A stretch of 64,000 bases of DNA from Kistimonas sp964291505. GTDB taxonomy: Bacteria > Pseudomonadota > Gammaproteobacteria > Pseudomonadales > Endozoicomonadaceae. This document shows positions 16,548 to 26,136 of this stretch, in pieces. The notes beneath the pieces are model-generated. The model was not told the DNA's origin. It saw only the letters and a list, made by a program, of their open reading frames with translations, and made no database searches. A program made the translations under genes and the position numbers. Numbering within the stretch: the stretch's first letter is position 1; the number at the start of each line of letters is the position of its first letter. The stretch covers positions 1,240,001-1,304,000 of the forward strand of contig OZ220216.1 in assembly GCA_964291505.2 (NCBI GenBank), in the 5' to 3' direction.

Positions 16548-18380
16548 TTGTCCAGATTACCCGTTATCGTTGCCCAGGGGGGCATTGGCCCGGCGGGCCG
16601 TACATCCGGCTTCAATGCCTATTGCCGTCTCGTGTTCGAGGCCCTGGGGCAGGAGCAGGCCGATCATACCCTTTCCAGCCTGGCGGCTTTGACTGGTGCC
16701 GAGTCTGCCGATCAGCAGCGGCTGTTGGATGATACGCTGATCCGGAAGCTGGATGGCACCTTGTTTGATCCTGACCATACGCCACTGCACAACCTGCTCA
16801 AGGTGCAGGATGGCAGTCAGCTGATTCTGCGTCGTCGTCAGCTGCCAAAAGATTTGCCATCCGGATGGCAGGTGACTGAGCTTGATAGTGACCGGGTTCA
16901 GGTGAGCTTCGGTAGTGAACAGTCACTATTGGTGCCGGGAACTCAGCCTTCACCGGTGTATGCAGCGGGTCAGCTGCCAACCGGTTTCCATCCAGAGAAG
17001 CTGTATCAATCACGCAACCATCCCCGTGGACTGGCCATGACCGTGTACGGGGCTTCTGATGCTCTGATGTCACTGGGGATTCCGTTCGACACCCTGAAAC
17101 AACAGATCAGCCCTGATCAGATCTCGGTCTATGCCGGCAGCAGCATGAGCCAGCTGGATCACAACGGCAACGGTGGCATGCTGCAGGCGCGTCTACAGGG
17201 TAAGCGAGTGACATCCAAGCAGTTGCCTCTGGGCTTTGCGGAAATGCCGGCGGATTTCATCAACGCCTATGTGTTGGGTAGCTTTGGCAGCACAGGCACG
17301 AACATGGGCGCCTGCGCTACCTTCCTGTATAACCTGCGTCAGGGCATTAACGACATCCGTTCCGGCCGCGCGCGACTAGTCATCGTCGGAAACAGTGAGG
17401 CCCCGCTGACGCCGGAAGTGATTGACGGTTACACTAATATGGGGGCACTGGCTTCCGACAAGAACCTGCGGGTGCTGGACAAGCTAGGCAAGGATGACAT
17501 TCTGGATTATCGGCGTGCCTGCCGCCCGTTTGGCGAGAACTGCGGCTTTACCCTGGCGGAATCTGCCCAGTTCTTTGTCCTGATGGACGATGAGCTGGCC
17601 CTGCAAACCGGTGCACCTATCCTTGGCGCAGTGGCCGATGTGTTTGTAAACGCGGATGGTCACAAGCAATCCATCTCCGGCCCGGGTGCAGGCAACTACA
17701 TTACCTTTGCCAAGGCTGTGTCACTGGCCTGCAGCATCTTTGGTGATGAGGTGGTGCGTAATCACTCCTTTGTTCAGGCTCACGGTTCCGGTACGCCGCA
17801 GAACCGGATTACCGAATCCCATATCCTGGATGAAGTCGCTCGTACCTTCGGGATCAAGCACTGGCCGGTCACCGCCATCAAGAGCCGTGTGGGGCACTCG
17901 CTGGCCACGGCGGCCGGTGATCAGTTGATGGCAACCCTAGGGGTTTGGCAGCATGGCCTGATTCCGGGCATCACTACTATCGACCGTATTGCGGATGACG
18001 TGCATCAGGAACGTTTGCAAGTGGTGACTGACCACTTGGCGGCAGGGCATGATGGTCTGGATATGGCCTTCCTGAATGCCAAGGGCTTCGGTGGCAATAA
18101 CGCAACCGCCATGGTGATTGCGCCACAGCGAGTACAGAGCATGCTGGAAAAACGCCACGGTCAGTCCGCTATGAAGGCATGGCACCAGCGCAATGAGTCC
18201 GTCGTTGAAACTGCAGCTGCCTATGAGCAGGGCATGTGTGCGGGAACCATCTCACCGCTGTACCGTTTTGGTGAAAATGTCATCACTGACAGCGAGATCC
18301 GCCTGAGCCGTGAGCAGGTGGAACTGGGTGACGTATCCGTGTCGCTGCGTATGGACAACCCTTGGGCTGACTGCGTTTAA
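16548..18380 (+). CDS. fabY: Beta-ketoacyl-ACP synthase FabY
   Basis: Condensing enzyme that starts fatty-acid synthesis from acetyl-CoA and malonyl-ACP in Pseudomonas-like bacteria, where FabY performs the job of FabH. The N-terminus SRLPVIVAQGGIGPAGRTS matches that family. The catalytic triad is Cys256 in MGACATF, His412 in QAHGSGTP and His450 in GHSLATAAGD. The length of 610 residues is that of FabY rather than the roughly 410 of FabB/FabF. The TTG start is supported by GGAGG eight bases upstream. No other fatty-acid gene is adjacent, and I have not seen whether fabH exists elsewhere in the genome. Confidence 0.92.
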   Translation: MSRLPVIVAQGGIGPAGRTSGFNAYCRLVFEALGQEQADHTLSSLAALTGAESADQQRLLDDTLIRKLDGTLFDPDHTPLHNLLKVQDGSQLILRRRQLPKDLPSGWQVTELDSDRVQVSFGSEQSLLVPGTQPSPVYAAGQLPTGFHPEKLYQSRNHPRGLAMTVYGASDALMSLGIPFDTLKQQISPDQISVYAGSSMSQLDHNGNGGMLQARLQGKRVTSKQLPLGFAEMPADFINAYVLGSFGSTGTNMGACATFLYNLRQGINDIRSGRARLVIVGNSEAPLTPEVIDGYTNMGALASDKNLRVLDKLGKDDILDYRRACRPFGENCGFTLAESAQFFVLMDDELALQTGAPILGAVADVFVNADGHKQSISGPGAGNYITFAKAVSLACSIFGDEVVRNHSFVQAHGSGTPQNRITESHILDEVARTFGIKHWPVTAIKSRVGHSLATAAGDQLMATLGVWQHGLIPGITTIDRIADDVHQERLQVVTDHLAAGHDGLDMAFLNAKGFGGNNATAMVIAPQRVQSMLEKRHGQSAMKAWHQRNESVVETAAAYEQGMCAGTISPLYRFGENVITDSEIRLSREQVELGDVSVSLRMDNPWADCV

Positions 18381-18465
18381 TACCCCCCTTGCAGGCTGGC
18401 GCCCGTCCAGCCTGCCACGATCATGACAACAACCATTCCAGCTGATAACCCGCAGGACGTTCCTC

Positions 18466-19638
18466 TTGATTAAAACCGGTACGCCATCGTTACGTATTTC
18501 CCGTCGTCAACTTGAACCTGTCATCCTGCTGCTGGTGCTCGGAAGCCTGTTCGGTTATCTCGGACATACCATGGGGGTGACGAACATGTTCAACACCCTG
18601 ATGAAGACGGCTCACGAGTTGTTGTTGAATACCGTCCTGTACCTCATGGGCGTAACCGTGCTCAGTGGTGCACTCGGACGACTGTTGCTGGAGTTCGGTG
18701 TTGTAGGGCTGCTCGAAAAACTACTGGCGCCACTGATGCGTCCGCTGTTCAACCTGCCTGGACGTGCGTCACTGGCGGCGCTGATGACCTTTTTCTCTGA
18801 TAACCCGGCGATTGTCAGCCTGGCCAAGGATGAGCGCTACAGCAAAGGTTTCACCGAGAGGGAGCTGATTTCCCTCAGTAACTTTGGTACCGCCTTCGGC
18901 ATGGGGCTGGTGGTGATCACCTTTATGGCCACCCTGCAGGATGGCCCGTCAGGCCAGGTCGGCGGATTTTTCATGCCGGCGATGATCGGCCTGGCGGGCG
19001 CAATGATTGGCGGCATGGTGTCAACTCGCCTGATGCAGTGGTTTATCCGTGATGAAGTCAGTGATGACCGTTCCATCGTTGAGTCCGGTTTGCCGGATGA
19101 TGAATCTGAAGAAGGCCCACTACAACCGGTCTGGCTGCGTTGCCTGGATTCGCTGCTGGATGGCGGTAAGTCCGGTGTTGAGCTGGGTTTGGCGATTATC
19201 CCCGGTGTGCTGATTATCAGTACCTTTGTCATGATGCTGACATTCGGTCACCCGGAGGGTGGCTATACCGGCGATGCGTTTGAAGGCGTCGCACTGTTGC
19301 CGGTGTTGGCGGGTCATGTTTCCGGCCTGTTTTATCTGCTGTTTGGTTTTCAAAGCCCGGAGCTGGTGGCGTTTCCGGTCACTTCACTGGGGGCGGTTGG
19401 CGCAGCCATCTCCATGGTGCCGGCGTTCCTGAAGCAGGGTATTGTGACGGGGAGCGATATTGCCGTATTCACAGCCATGGGCATGTGCTGGAGTGGCTTC
19501 CTTAGTACCCATACGGCGATGCTGGATACACTCGGTAAGCGAATACTGACATCGAAGGCGATACTGGCCCATGCGGTTGGGGGTATCTGTGCAGGGGTCG
19601 CAGCACGTTACCTTTTCCTCCTGATCACCGCCCTGTAA
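18466..19638 (+). CDS. Nucleoside-recognition (Gate) domain membrane protein, CD0519/CD1768-like
   Basis: A 390-residue inner-membrane protein with about nine hydrophobic segments. LLNTVLYLMGVTVLSGALG, LMTFFSDNPAIVSLA and NFGTAFGMGLVVITFM match the nucleoside-recognition (Gate) family found in transporters and in spore-maturation-like proteins. The substrate is unknown. The predicted start is a TTG with AGGA eight bases upstream. It lies 85 bases after fabY in the same direction and is followed by a terminator, so it may be co-transcribed with fabY. Confidence 0.75.
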   Translation: MIKTGTPSLRISRRQLEPVILLLVLGSLFGYLGHTMGVTNMFNTLMKTAHELLLNTVLYLMGVTVLSGALGRLLLEFGVVGLLEKLLAPLMRPLFNLPGRASLAALMTFFSDNPAIVSLAKDERYSKGFTERELISLSNFGTAFGMGLVVITFMATLQDGPSGQVGGFFMPAMIGLAGAMIGGMVSTRLMQWFIRDEVSDDRSIVESGLPDDESEEGPLQPVWLRCLDSLLDGGKSGVELGLAIIPGVLIISTFVMMLTFGHPEGGYTGDAFEGVALLPVLAGHVSGLFYLLFGFQSPELVAFPVTSLGAVGAAISMVPAFLKQGIVTGSDIAVFTAMGMCWSGFLSTHTAMLDTLGKRILTSKAILAHAVGGICAGVAARYLFLLITAL

Positions 19639-19646
19639 TCAGTAAA

Positions 19647-19670
19647 AAAAGGCAGCGTTCGCTGCCTTTT
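19647..19670. terminator. Bidirectional terminator
   Basis: Stem aaaaggcagc/gctgcctttt with the loop gttc, T-rich on both strands in the appropriate direction. It separates two converging genes. Confidence 0.88.
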
Positions 19671-19684
19671 CTTGTAGTGGATTC

Positions 19685-20101
19685 TCAGTGTCGGTTGCAG
19701 GCTGCGGTACCCGCTGCCAGTGCCTTGAGAATATCCTTCCGCCGAATCATGCCACTTACGCGACCATTGTCTACGACAGCAAATGTGGTGGTTTCCGGCT
19801 GATGTTTTAAGGTCGTTGCCAGCATAAGAATATCGGTTTCCGAGGATACATTGATCTCAGGGGTAACCATGATATCCATAGCCTGAAGATTCAGGTCACA
19901 GTGGTAGCTGGCCAGCATCGCCCGTTCCAGTACGGATTGTTCGGTGATCACACCCAGTAGCTGGCCGGTGGCATTGCTGACGGGCAGTGCGGCGGAATCG
20001 TGATGCATGAAAGCATCCAGCACCTGTGACAGCGTGGCGTCCGGTGATACAGAAGCAATGCTGGTCTGCATATAATCCTTCACTTTGATGGCAGGAATCA
20101 T
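19685..20101 (-). CDS. CBS-domain pair protein
   Basis: A 138-residue cytoplasmic protein made of two CBS modules. The first, roughly residues 1-65, contains VKDYMQTSIASVSPDATL; the second, about 70-130, contains DIMVTPEINVSSETDI and ends FAVVDNGRVSGMIRRKDIL. Such stand-alone pairs bind adenosine nucleotides and tune partner enzymes or channels; no partner is encoded next to it. The start ATG has an AAGGAG ribosome site seven bases upstream. Confidence 0.88.
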   Translation of the reverse strand: MIPAIKVKDYMQTSIASVSPDATLSQVLDAFMHHDSAALPVSNATGQLLGVITEQSVLERAMLASYHCDLNLQAMDIMVTPEINVSSETDILMLATTLKHQPETTTFAVVDNGRVSGMIRRKDILKALAAGTAACNRH

Positions 20102-20262
20102 CGTGTCTCTCCTTGTTGAATCGTAATGCGATACCCGGTTTGCGGATCAAATTGGATCCTGATTGAGCGGGTTTAACGTCAGTATGGAGAGCGCATTCTG
20201 ATAATCCCAATCAATGCTATTAATGATCGGGATAGTTTTATTTGATTGGGAGATGTTTGTCC

Positions 20263-20291
20263 CATGGGCAGGCTTGATCAACCTGCCCATG
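20263..20291 (-). terminator. Hairpin downstream of yhhQ
   Basis: Perfect 10-bp stem catgggcagg/cctgcccatg with a nine-base loop, 12 bases past the yhhQ stop. A T-run is weak, so the hairpin is certain and termination is probable. Confidence 0.6.
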
Positions 20292-20302
20292 CTGCCAAAC
20301 GA

Positions 20303-21004
20303 TCAGATGTTATTGAGAGAAGGGGCTTTCTGGGCGGGTGTCATAGTGATATAGCGCTGCAGGGTCGACAGGATGACGCCATACAATGGAAGCATCAACA
20401 CCCCTGAAATCAGCATTTTGAAACCAAAATCCACCCAGGCGATTTCGACCCAATGCGTGGCCATGAAAGCGTCGGTGCTGTTGTAAAACGCCACGGCAAA
20501 GAAAACGACAGTATCCAGTGCGTTACCGATAAACGACGATGCCGTGGGAGCAACCCACCAGGCTTTAAGCCGACGCAAACGGTTGAAAACCGTGACGTCC
20601 AACAGTTGACCCGCCATATAAGCAGAGAAACTGGCAAAGGCGATTCGCGCCACAAACAGGTTGAACTCGCTCAGTGTACCCAGTCCCTGGAAAGAGCCTT
20701 GATGGAACATCACTGAGATTGCATACGACACCAACAGTGCAGGCAGCATGACCCGGGCAATAATACGTCTTGCCAGCGTGGCGCCATAGACGCGAACGGT
20801 CAGGTCCGTGGCAACATACACCAGCGGGAACGTGAACGCGCCCCAGGTGACATGGAAACCAAACAGGGTAAAGGGCAGCTGAACCAGGTAATTACTGGCC
20901 GAAATTACCAGTATATGCAGGACGACCAGGATCCACAGGGTATGCTCCGGCGCGGCGGTCAGGATTCCAGTCGTTTTGTCTGGTGATTGAGCGTTGTTTT
21001 CCAT
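20303..21004 (-). CDS. yhhQ: Queuosine-precursor transporter YhhQ
   Basis: Inner-membrane protein of the VUT family that imports 7-cyano-7-deazaguanine or the aminomethyl form for queuosine modification of tRNA. Six to seven membrane helices are visible, and NRLRRLKAWWVAPTASSFIGNALDT, abbreviated WWVAPTASSFIGNALDT, is diagnostic. The ATG at 21004 is preferred; an upstream in-frame ATG at 21037 would add 11 residues. The upstream region was searched by eye for a preQ1-type riboswitch and none was convincing. Confidence 0.87.
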   Translation of the reverse strand: MENNAQSPDKTTGILTAAPEHTLWILVVLHILVISASNYLVQLPFTLFGFHVTWGAFTFPLVYVATDLTVRVYGATLARRIIARVMLPALLVSYAISVMFHQGSFQGLGTLSEFNLFVARIAFASFSAYMAGQLLDVTVFNRLRRLKAWWVAPTASSFIGNALDTVVFFAVAFYNSTDAFMATHWVEIAWVDFGFKMLISGVLMLPLYGVILSTLQRYITMTPAQKAPSLNNI

Positions 21005-21227
21005 CGGTATTGATGAGATTTGCGTAAAACCGGGCATCGTAATCGATCAGGGAACCATAAACAATCAAGGATTCCGGTGATAGTTGTTGATGTCATCACG
21101 CATGGTTATTTCATATCTGATGCAATTACCTTGGAATTAGTGGTTGTTCCGATATGAGTTCGGGTAGTTGCGGTAATGGGTACGGAAGCGGATACTTGCA
21201 GAGGTCGTTAACTAGCGGAAACTTCCC

Positions 21228-22610
21228 ATGGCCTGTCGTGTCACCTCACCCATCCTGCTGGCGGCTGCCATCCTGCTATCGGGCAGTGTTATGGCTGCAG
21301 AAACCATTAAACTGGAGCCCGGTGCTGATAACACGGAAACCCAGCTGATTCTCTATACCGATCAGGGCGTTGTTGAGCAAAAAGTGCCCGCCCGGCTGCC
21401 TGCGGGGCAGAGTCAATTGTCCTTACGACCCGACTACCATTCCTGGCAAATGGACAGCCTGCAGCTGTGGACGGAAAGTAAGCGCGGTGATACCTATGCG
21501 GATAGTATCAGCTGGCTTCAGCCGCCTGACAATCGTGAGCAATTGATTGCCGGCATGCTGGGTAATGAGGTGGAGGTTTATCGTAACGGTGTCGAAGCGC
21601 CCAGTACGGGGCGTCTGGTCTACTGGCGCAATGGCACCGGTATCTTGCAATGGGCATCGGGACGGCAGGAAGTCTTTTCGGCGGATCGTGATGTCATGAT
21701 TCGCAGTCTTGACCGTGGCCCTCTGGGCAACCAACGATTGGCGCCGCCCCTGGTGGCTGATTTCAGCCTTGATAAACCGGCAAGCTCGGTTTTGGTGTCG
21801 TATATCAACCAGAACCTGGGTTACCAGACCTGGTATCAGCTGATCACGGATAACGAGGGCAAGGGTATGACCTTGATCCATGATGCGCTTCTGGCCAATA
21901 ACTCTGACAGCGATTACCAGCAGGCGGTGATCCAGCTGGCATCCGGGGAAACCGGTGCGGTGCCCCAGGTGATGATGGCGCGGAGTTATGCTTCCGGCAT
22001 GGCGGAGATGGATAATCAGTCGCGACGCCGGGGCGATCTTTATTTTACTGCTGTACCGGGTAACCATGACCTGCCGCCACGCAGTCGGCAGAAAATCCGT
22101 TTGTCGGTCATGGATGATCTGAAAGGCGGACATTATTACCAGTACCGTTTTTACGGACAGTCCCAGCCTGGCAACCGGCCGGTACAGGGACACCCCATCC
22201 AGATGATTCGATTCACTGCACCGGCTGATTTACCGGCTGGTAGGGTACGGGTATTCGAGGAAGACAGTGACGGTCGGCTGTTCATGACCGGCGAAAGCAT
22301 GCTGGAACAATCCGCAGCCGGTTCACAAGTGCTGCTGGGGCAGGGGGAAGCGTATACCGTAGAAGTTGAGCGTAGCCGGCTGGATGTGCGCCAGCAGGTC
22401 AATCAATTGATCGTTTCCTGGCAGTTGGTAATCAGAAACCGCAAGAATGAGATGATTCGGCTGCGGATCATGGATGAAGATCGTGATCTTCTGCGAGTTG
22501 ATCAGCTCAAGGGGGTTGAGTTGGCAGATGATGGTGCGTTGACGGTCGATCTTTCAGCGAACAGCGAGAAGAAAGTGTATTTCTCCACGGTCTATCAACG
22601 GAAACAATAA
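21228..22610 (+). CDS. DUF4139-containing exported protein
   Basis: A 460-residue protein with a Sec signal peptide (cleavage near VMA-AE, residue 24). The middle and C-terminal parts resemble DUF4139: LPAGRVRVFEEDSDGRLFMTGE followed by VLLGQGEAYTVEVER, cut here as VRVFEEDSDGRLF and GQGEAYTVEVE. The end is beta-rich, typical of extracytoplasmic proteins. Function is unknown for the family. The cobB frame opens 30 bases after the stop, so the two may be co-transcribed. Confidence 0.75.
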   Translation: MACRVTSPILLAAAILLSGSVMAAETIKLEPGADNTETQLILYTDQGVVEQKVPARLPAGQSQLSLRPDYHSWQMDSLQLWTESKRGDTYADSISWLQPPDNREQLIAGMLGNEVEVYRNGVEAPSTGRLVYWRNGTGILQWASGRQEVFSADRDVMIRSLDRGPLGNQRLAPPLVADFSLDKPASSVLVSYINQNLGYQTWYQLITDNEGKGMTLIHDALLANNSDSDYQQAVIQLASGETGAVPQVMMARSYASGMAEMDNQSRRRGDLYFTAVPGNHDLPPRSRQKIRLSVMDDLKGGHYYQYRFYGQSQPGNRPVQGHPIQMIRFTAPADLPAGRVRVFEEDSDGRLFMTGESMLEQSAAGSQVLLGQGEAYTVEVERSRLDVRQQVNQLIVSWQLVIRNRKNEMIRLRIMDEDRDLLRVDQLKGVELADDGALTVDLSANSEKKVYFSTVYQRKQ

Positions 22611-22640
22611 TCAGGGGAAACCATAGCAGGGTATCGTTCG

Positions 22641-23318
22641 GTGGTCGTGCTGACGGGGGCGGGCATTTCAGCGGAATCTGGCCTTCGCACTTTCCGGGCC
22701 AGTGATGGCCTGTGGGAAGACCACCGGATTGAAGATGTGGCGACACCGGAAGGTTTTGCCCGCAATCCCGCCCTCGTACAGGATTTCTACAACCAGCGCC
22801 GGCGACAGCTGGCCAACGTCGAGCCGAACGCCGCGCATCATGCGCTGGCAGATTTTGAGCGGCGTTTTGATGGACAGTTCCTACTGGTGACCCAAAACGT
22901 CGATGATCTGCATGAACGGGCCGGATCAGAAAATCTTCTGCACATGCACGGTGAGTTACGGCAAGCACGTTGTGTGGTGACCGGCGATATTGAACCGCAG
23001 GAAGGGGATATCTTGCCAGAGTCACGCTGCCGCTGCTGTGGGGTAGCCGGAAATCTGCGTCCCGATATTGTCTGGTTTAACGAAATGCCGTTGTATATGG
23101 ATACTATCTATGACGCGCTGGCTGACTGTGATCTTTTTGTTGCCATTGGCACGTCCGGTAATGTCTATCCGGCAGCGGGTTTTGTCCTTGAGGCCAAGCA
23201 AAATGGGGCCAAGACCATTTTGCTAAACCTGGATGAAGTTGATAACGCGTCATTGTTTGATCAACAGATCATTGGTCCGGCAAGCTTGAAGGTGTCAGAG
23301 TTTTTTGGCCATCTGTAG
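22641..23318 (+). CDS. cobB: NAD-dependent protein deacylase CobB (Sir2 class III)
   Basis: Sirtuin that removes acetyl and succinyl groups from lysines using NAD+. VVLTGAGISAESGLRTFR is the NAD-binding motif, TQNVDDLHERAG the ribose-binding loop and MHGEL carries the catalytic histidine. The pair Tyr-x-x-Arg in FYNQRRR is the class III signature that recognises succinyl-lysine, as in E. coli CobB. The called GTG has a weak AGCAGGG upstream. Family alignment would allow about six more residues, which would require starting at an ATA codon at 22623 that has AGGGG five bases upstream, so the start is uncertain. Confidence 0.9.
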   Translation: MVVLTGAGISAESGLRTFRASDGLWEDHRIEDVATPEGFARNPALVQDFYNQRRRQLANVEPNAAHHALADFERRFDGQFLLVTQNVDDLHERAGSENLLHMHGELRQARCVVTGDIEPQEGDILPESRCRCCGVAGNLRPDIVWFNEMPLYMDTIYDALADCDLFVAIGTSGNVYPAAGFVLEAKQNGAKTILLNLDEVDNASLFDQQIIGPASLKVSEFFGHL

Positions 23319-23678
23319 TGCCATTATCCTCCACCTGTCAGGATAAATACGATGCTTTACCCGATCGCTTGCCCTGCGATTTGCCTTTTAATACTGAAGA
23401 ATATTGATTTTTCTCAAACTCTCCAGAATGAGACAGCCCGGTTTCTTGCTCGTGTGACAATAACCAGGCATTGCTCACTTTCTAATCGTTAAACAGTTTG
23501 TTGAAACTGTTTTCGTCATGACGCATTGAGTCCGTAAGCTGCAACCGGTCAGGTGATCATTCATGGTGAAAAGAATACCCGTTGATCTGAATCTATTTAC
23601 AGGCAGGGGATTCTTTCTACACTCATAAGCTCTATGCCCTGGCGGGTATTTCACCGATTCTCAGGCGACAGGTGTACG
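23319..23678. other. Non-coding gap between cobB and the Prs-like gene
   Basis: About 360 bases with no gene, tRNA or strong hairpin that I can recognise. It presumably holds the promoter of the downstream gene. Confidence 0.4.
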
Positions 23679-24599
23679 ATGGCGATGAACAAACCACTAC
23701 TGGTTTTAATGGATGATAATCGTTCGCTGTTTGAGAGCATGTTAGCGAGTCTTGACTATGAGGCTTGCGAACTGGAGTGGCGACAGTTCCCCGATGGAGA
23801 AACCTGTCTGAATGTTCTCAGTGACTGCCAGGGGCGTGATGTGGTGGTTCAATGCACACTGAATGATCCTGATACCAAACTCCTGCGTCTTTTTTTCCTG
23901 GTCGAGAATCTTCGGGAAATGGGGGGCCGGAGGATTGGTCTGATCGCACCTTACCTGGCGTATATGCGGCAGGATGCTCGTTTTTCACCCGGTGAAGCCG
24001 TCACTTCCCGCTATGTGGCCCGGATATTGTCAAGCTGCTTTGATTGGTTGGTGACCGTAGATCCTCACTTGCATCGCTTCCATTCATTGAATGAGCTCTA
24101 TCAGCTTGAGGCCGTTGCACTGAGCGCCTGCCATGCTATTGCCCCCTGGATGATGAAAAAAGTCGCAAACCCCGTGTTGATTGGGCCTGACGAAGAGAGC
24201 GAACAGTGGGTAAAGGCTGTTGCAGAACTCAGTGGCGCGCCCTATCTGGTGCTGACAAAAGAACGGTATGGGGATCGTGACGTTAATGTTGGCCTGGGTG
24301 ATGCTGTAGAACAGGCCGGCCGGCTGACTGATTACCGCGACTTTACGCCGGTGTTAATCGACGACATTGTTTCTACCGGCTCCACCATCTTGCAGGCCGC
24401 ACGCCTTTTGCAGGAGAACGATTGTAAGCCTGCCGTTTGTATCGTCATACACCCACTCTTTGCCGGTCGGGCCATGCAGGCGTTGCAGGAAGGGTATGTG
24501 GATACCGTGATCAGCTGCAATACCATCCGCCACGAAAGTAATCAGATTGATCTGACGGAATCCATTGTGTCTGCAGTCAGGGATATGGTTATACGCTGA
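23679..24599 (+). CDS. Ribose-phosphate pyrophosphokinase-like protein (Prs paralogue)
   Basis: A 306-residue protein with the two-domain PRPP synthetase fold. RQFPDGETCLNV corresponds to the FSDGE region of Prs, APYLAYMRQDARFSPGE to the ATP-binding segment, and VLIDDIVSTGSTILQAA is the PRPP-binding loop, the best-conserved motif. Overall similarity to E. coli Prs is low, so this is a divergent paralogue that may make PRPP for a specialised pathway or act as a phosphoribosyltransferase. The ATG at 23679 has ACAGG six bases upstream and is chosen over a longer in-frame start at 23634. Confidence 0.8.
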   Translation: MAMNKPLLVLMDDNRSLFESMLASLDYEACELEWRQFPDGETCLNVLSDCQGRDVVVQCTLNDPDTKLLRLFFLVENLREMGGRRIGLIAPYLAYMRQDARFSPGEAVTSRYVARILSSCFDWLVTVDPHLHRFHSLNELYQLEAVALSACHAIAPWMMKKVANPVLIGPDEESEQWVKAVAELSGAPYLVLTKERYGDRDVNVGLGDAVEQAGRLTDYRDFTPVLIDDIVSTGSTILQAARLLQENDCKPAVCIVIHPLFAGRAMQALQEGYVDTVISCNTIRHESNQIDLTESIVSAVRDMVIR

Positions 24600-24699
24600 C
24601 AACAACGGATGACAGAAGCATAACTATTTATTACCGAATACCAGACGGTTGACTGCTATTCTTGTGGCAATCCTTTCCGACCTTTGACTGAGATTATCC

Positions 24700-26061
24700 A
24701 TGGACATTGAACGTATGAGCACCGAAGAGGTGCTGGAAGGCTTTATGGCGGGTTTTGCCCGCCGGAACCCCGGCGAAGAAGATTTCTATCAAGCCGTTCA
24801 TGAACTGGCCACTGATGTACTGCCTTTCATGAAGGCTAATCCACGCTATCGCCGCATGGATCTGCTGGAGCGTCTGACGGAACCTGACCGCATCATTACC
24901 TTCCGCGTCAACTGGGTGGATGATGATCACAATGTTCGCACCAACCGGGGTTACCGCGTGCAGCACTGTAATTGCATCGGTCCGTACAAGGGGGGGATTC
25001 GGTTTCATAAGGATGTCACTCTCGACACCCTGAAATTCCTTGCCTTTGAGCAAACCTTCAAGAACAGCCTGACCGGTTTGCCCATGGGCGGTGCCAAAGG
25101 TGGCTCTGACTTCAATCCGAAAGGAAAATCGGACCTTGAAGTCATGAATTTCTGTCAGGCATTCATGACGCATCTTTACCGTTATATTGGTCCCCATACG
25201 GATATACCTGCCGGCGATATCGGTGTTGGAAGCCGTGAGGTCAGCTATCTCTTTGGCCAGTTCAAGCGACTGACTAACGAACTGACACCCGTCATGACAG
25301 GTAAGGATCTGGCCGTTGGTGGTTCTCTGATTCGTCCTGAAGCGACGGGGTATGGCGCTGTCTATATGGCTGAAAATATGCTGGACGTGAAAGGCGAGCG
25401 GTTGGATGGGAAGACTGCCGTGGTTTCCGGTTCCGGGAATGTGGCGATTTACGCTGCAGAAAAGCTGCTGCAGAAAGGGGCGAAGGTGCTGACACTCTCT
25501 GACTCTTCTGGCTATATCCTGGATAAACAGGGCATCACGCCGGAGAAACTGGAGTGGATCAAGGCCCTGAAATTCGAGCGTCGTGGTCGCATTGAAGAGT
25601 ATGCTGATGCGTTCAGTGGCGTTGAATATCATGCGGATAAACGCCCTTGGGAAGTGTCCGCTGAGTTGGCTTTCCCCTGTGCCACCCAGAATGAGGTTGA
25701 TGAATCGGATGCTCAGGATCTGGTCAGCAATGGTTGCAGGCTGGTGGCGGAAGGGGCGAACATGCCGACCCGAGAAGCTGGCGTGAAGGTCTTCCATCAG
25801 GCCGGTATCATGTTTGGTCCCGCAAAGGCTGCGAATGCTGGGGGGGTTGCAGTGTCTGGTCTGGAAATGTCACAGAACAGCATGCGCCTGAGCTGGAGCC
25901 GTGAAGAGGTTGATAGCCGGCTTCAGAATATTATGAAAGATATACATGCCCGAATGCTGCAGTATGGCCGCGATGGTGAAACCATTAACTACCAGCGCGG
26001 TGCGAATATTGCTGGTTACGTAAAAGTGGCCGATGCGATGATTGCGTTGGGAGTCATTTGA
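24700..26061 (+). CDS. gdhA: NADP-specific glutamate dehydrogenase
   Basis: Hexameric enzyme converting 2-oxoglutarate and ammonium to glutamate. GPYKGGIRFH and LTGLPMGGAKGGSDF hold the substrate-binding and catalytic lysines, and VSGSGNVAIYAAEKL is the dinucleotide-binding turn. AKAANAGGVAVSGLEMSQNS completes the family signature; the pattern and the length of 453 residues are those of the short bacterial NADP-dependent form. It is monocistronic and ends at a clear terminator. Confidence 0.96.
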   Translation: MDIERMSTEEVLEGFMAGFARRNPGEEDFYQAVHELATDVLPFMKANPRYRRMDLLERLTEPDRIITFRVNWVDDDHNVRTNRGYRVQHCNCIGPYKGGIRFHKDVTLDTLKFLAFEQTFKNSLTGLPMGGAKGGSDFNPKGKSDLEVMNFCQAFMTHLYRYIGPHTDIPAGDIGVGSREVSYLFGQFKRLTNELTPVMTGKDLAVGGSLIRPEATGYGAVYMAENMLDVKGERLDGKTAVVSGSGNVAIYAAEKLLQKGAKVLTLSDSSGYILDKQGITPEKLEWIKALKFERRGRIEEYADAFSGVEYHADKRPWEVSAELAFPCATQNEVDESDAQDLVSNGCRLVAEGANMPTREAGVKVFHQAGIMFGPAKAANAGGVAVSGLEMSQNSMRLSWSREEVDSRLQNIMKDIHARMLQYGRDGETINYQRGANIAGYVKVADAMIALGVI

Positions 26062-26079
26062 TAGATTTCATACATTGAG

Positions 26080-26114
26080 AAATATCCCTCTTTTAATCGG
26101 AGAGGGATATTTTG
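26080..26114. terminator. Terminator between gdhA and the ankyrin gene
   Basis: Eleven-bp stem aatatccctct/agagggatatt with a nine-base loop and T-rich flank, between two converging genes. Confidence 0.85.
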
Positions 26115-26136
26115 AAAGAGGTTAGGCTATTGATTT

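Noticed and set aside
21005..21100. preQ1 riboswitch upstream of yhhQ
   Set aside because: The conserved preQ1 hairpin and A-rich tail could not be found by eye.
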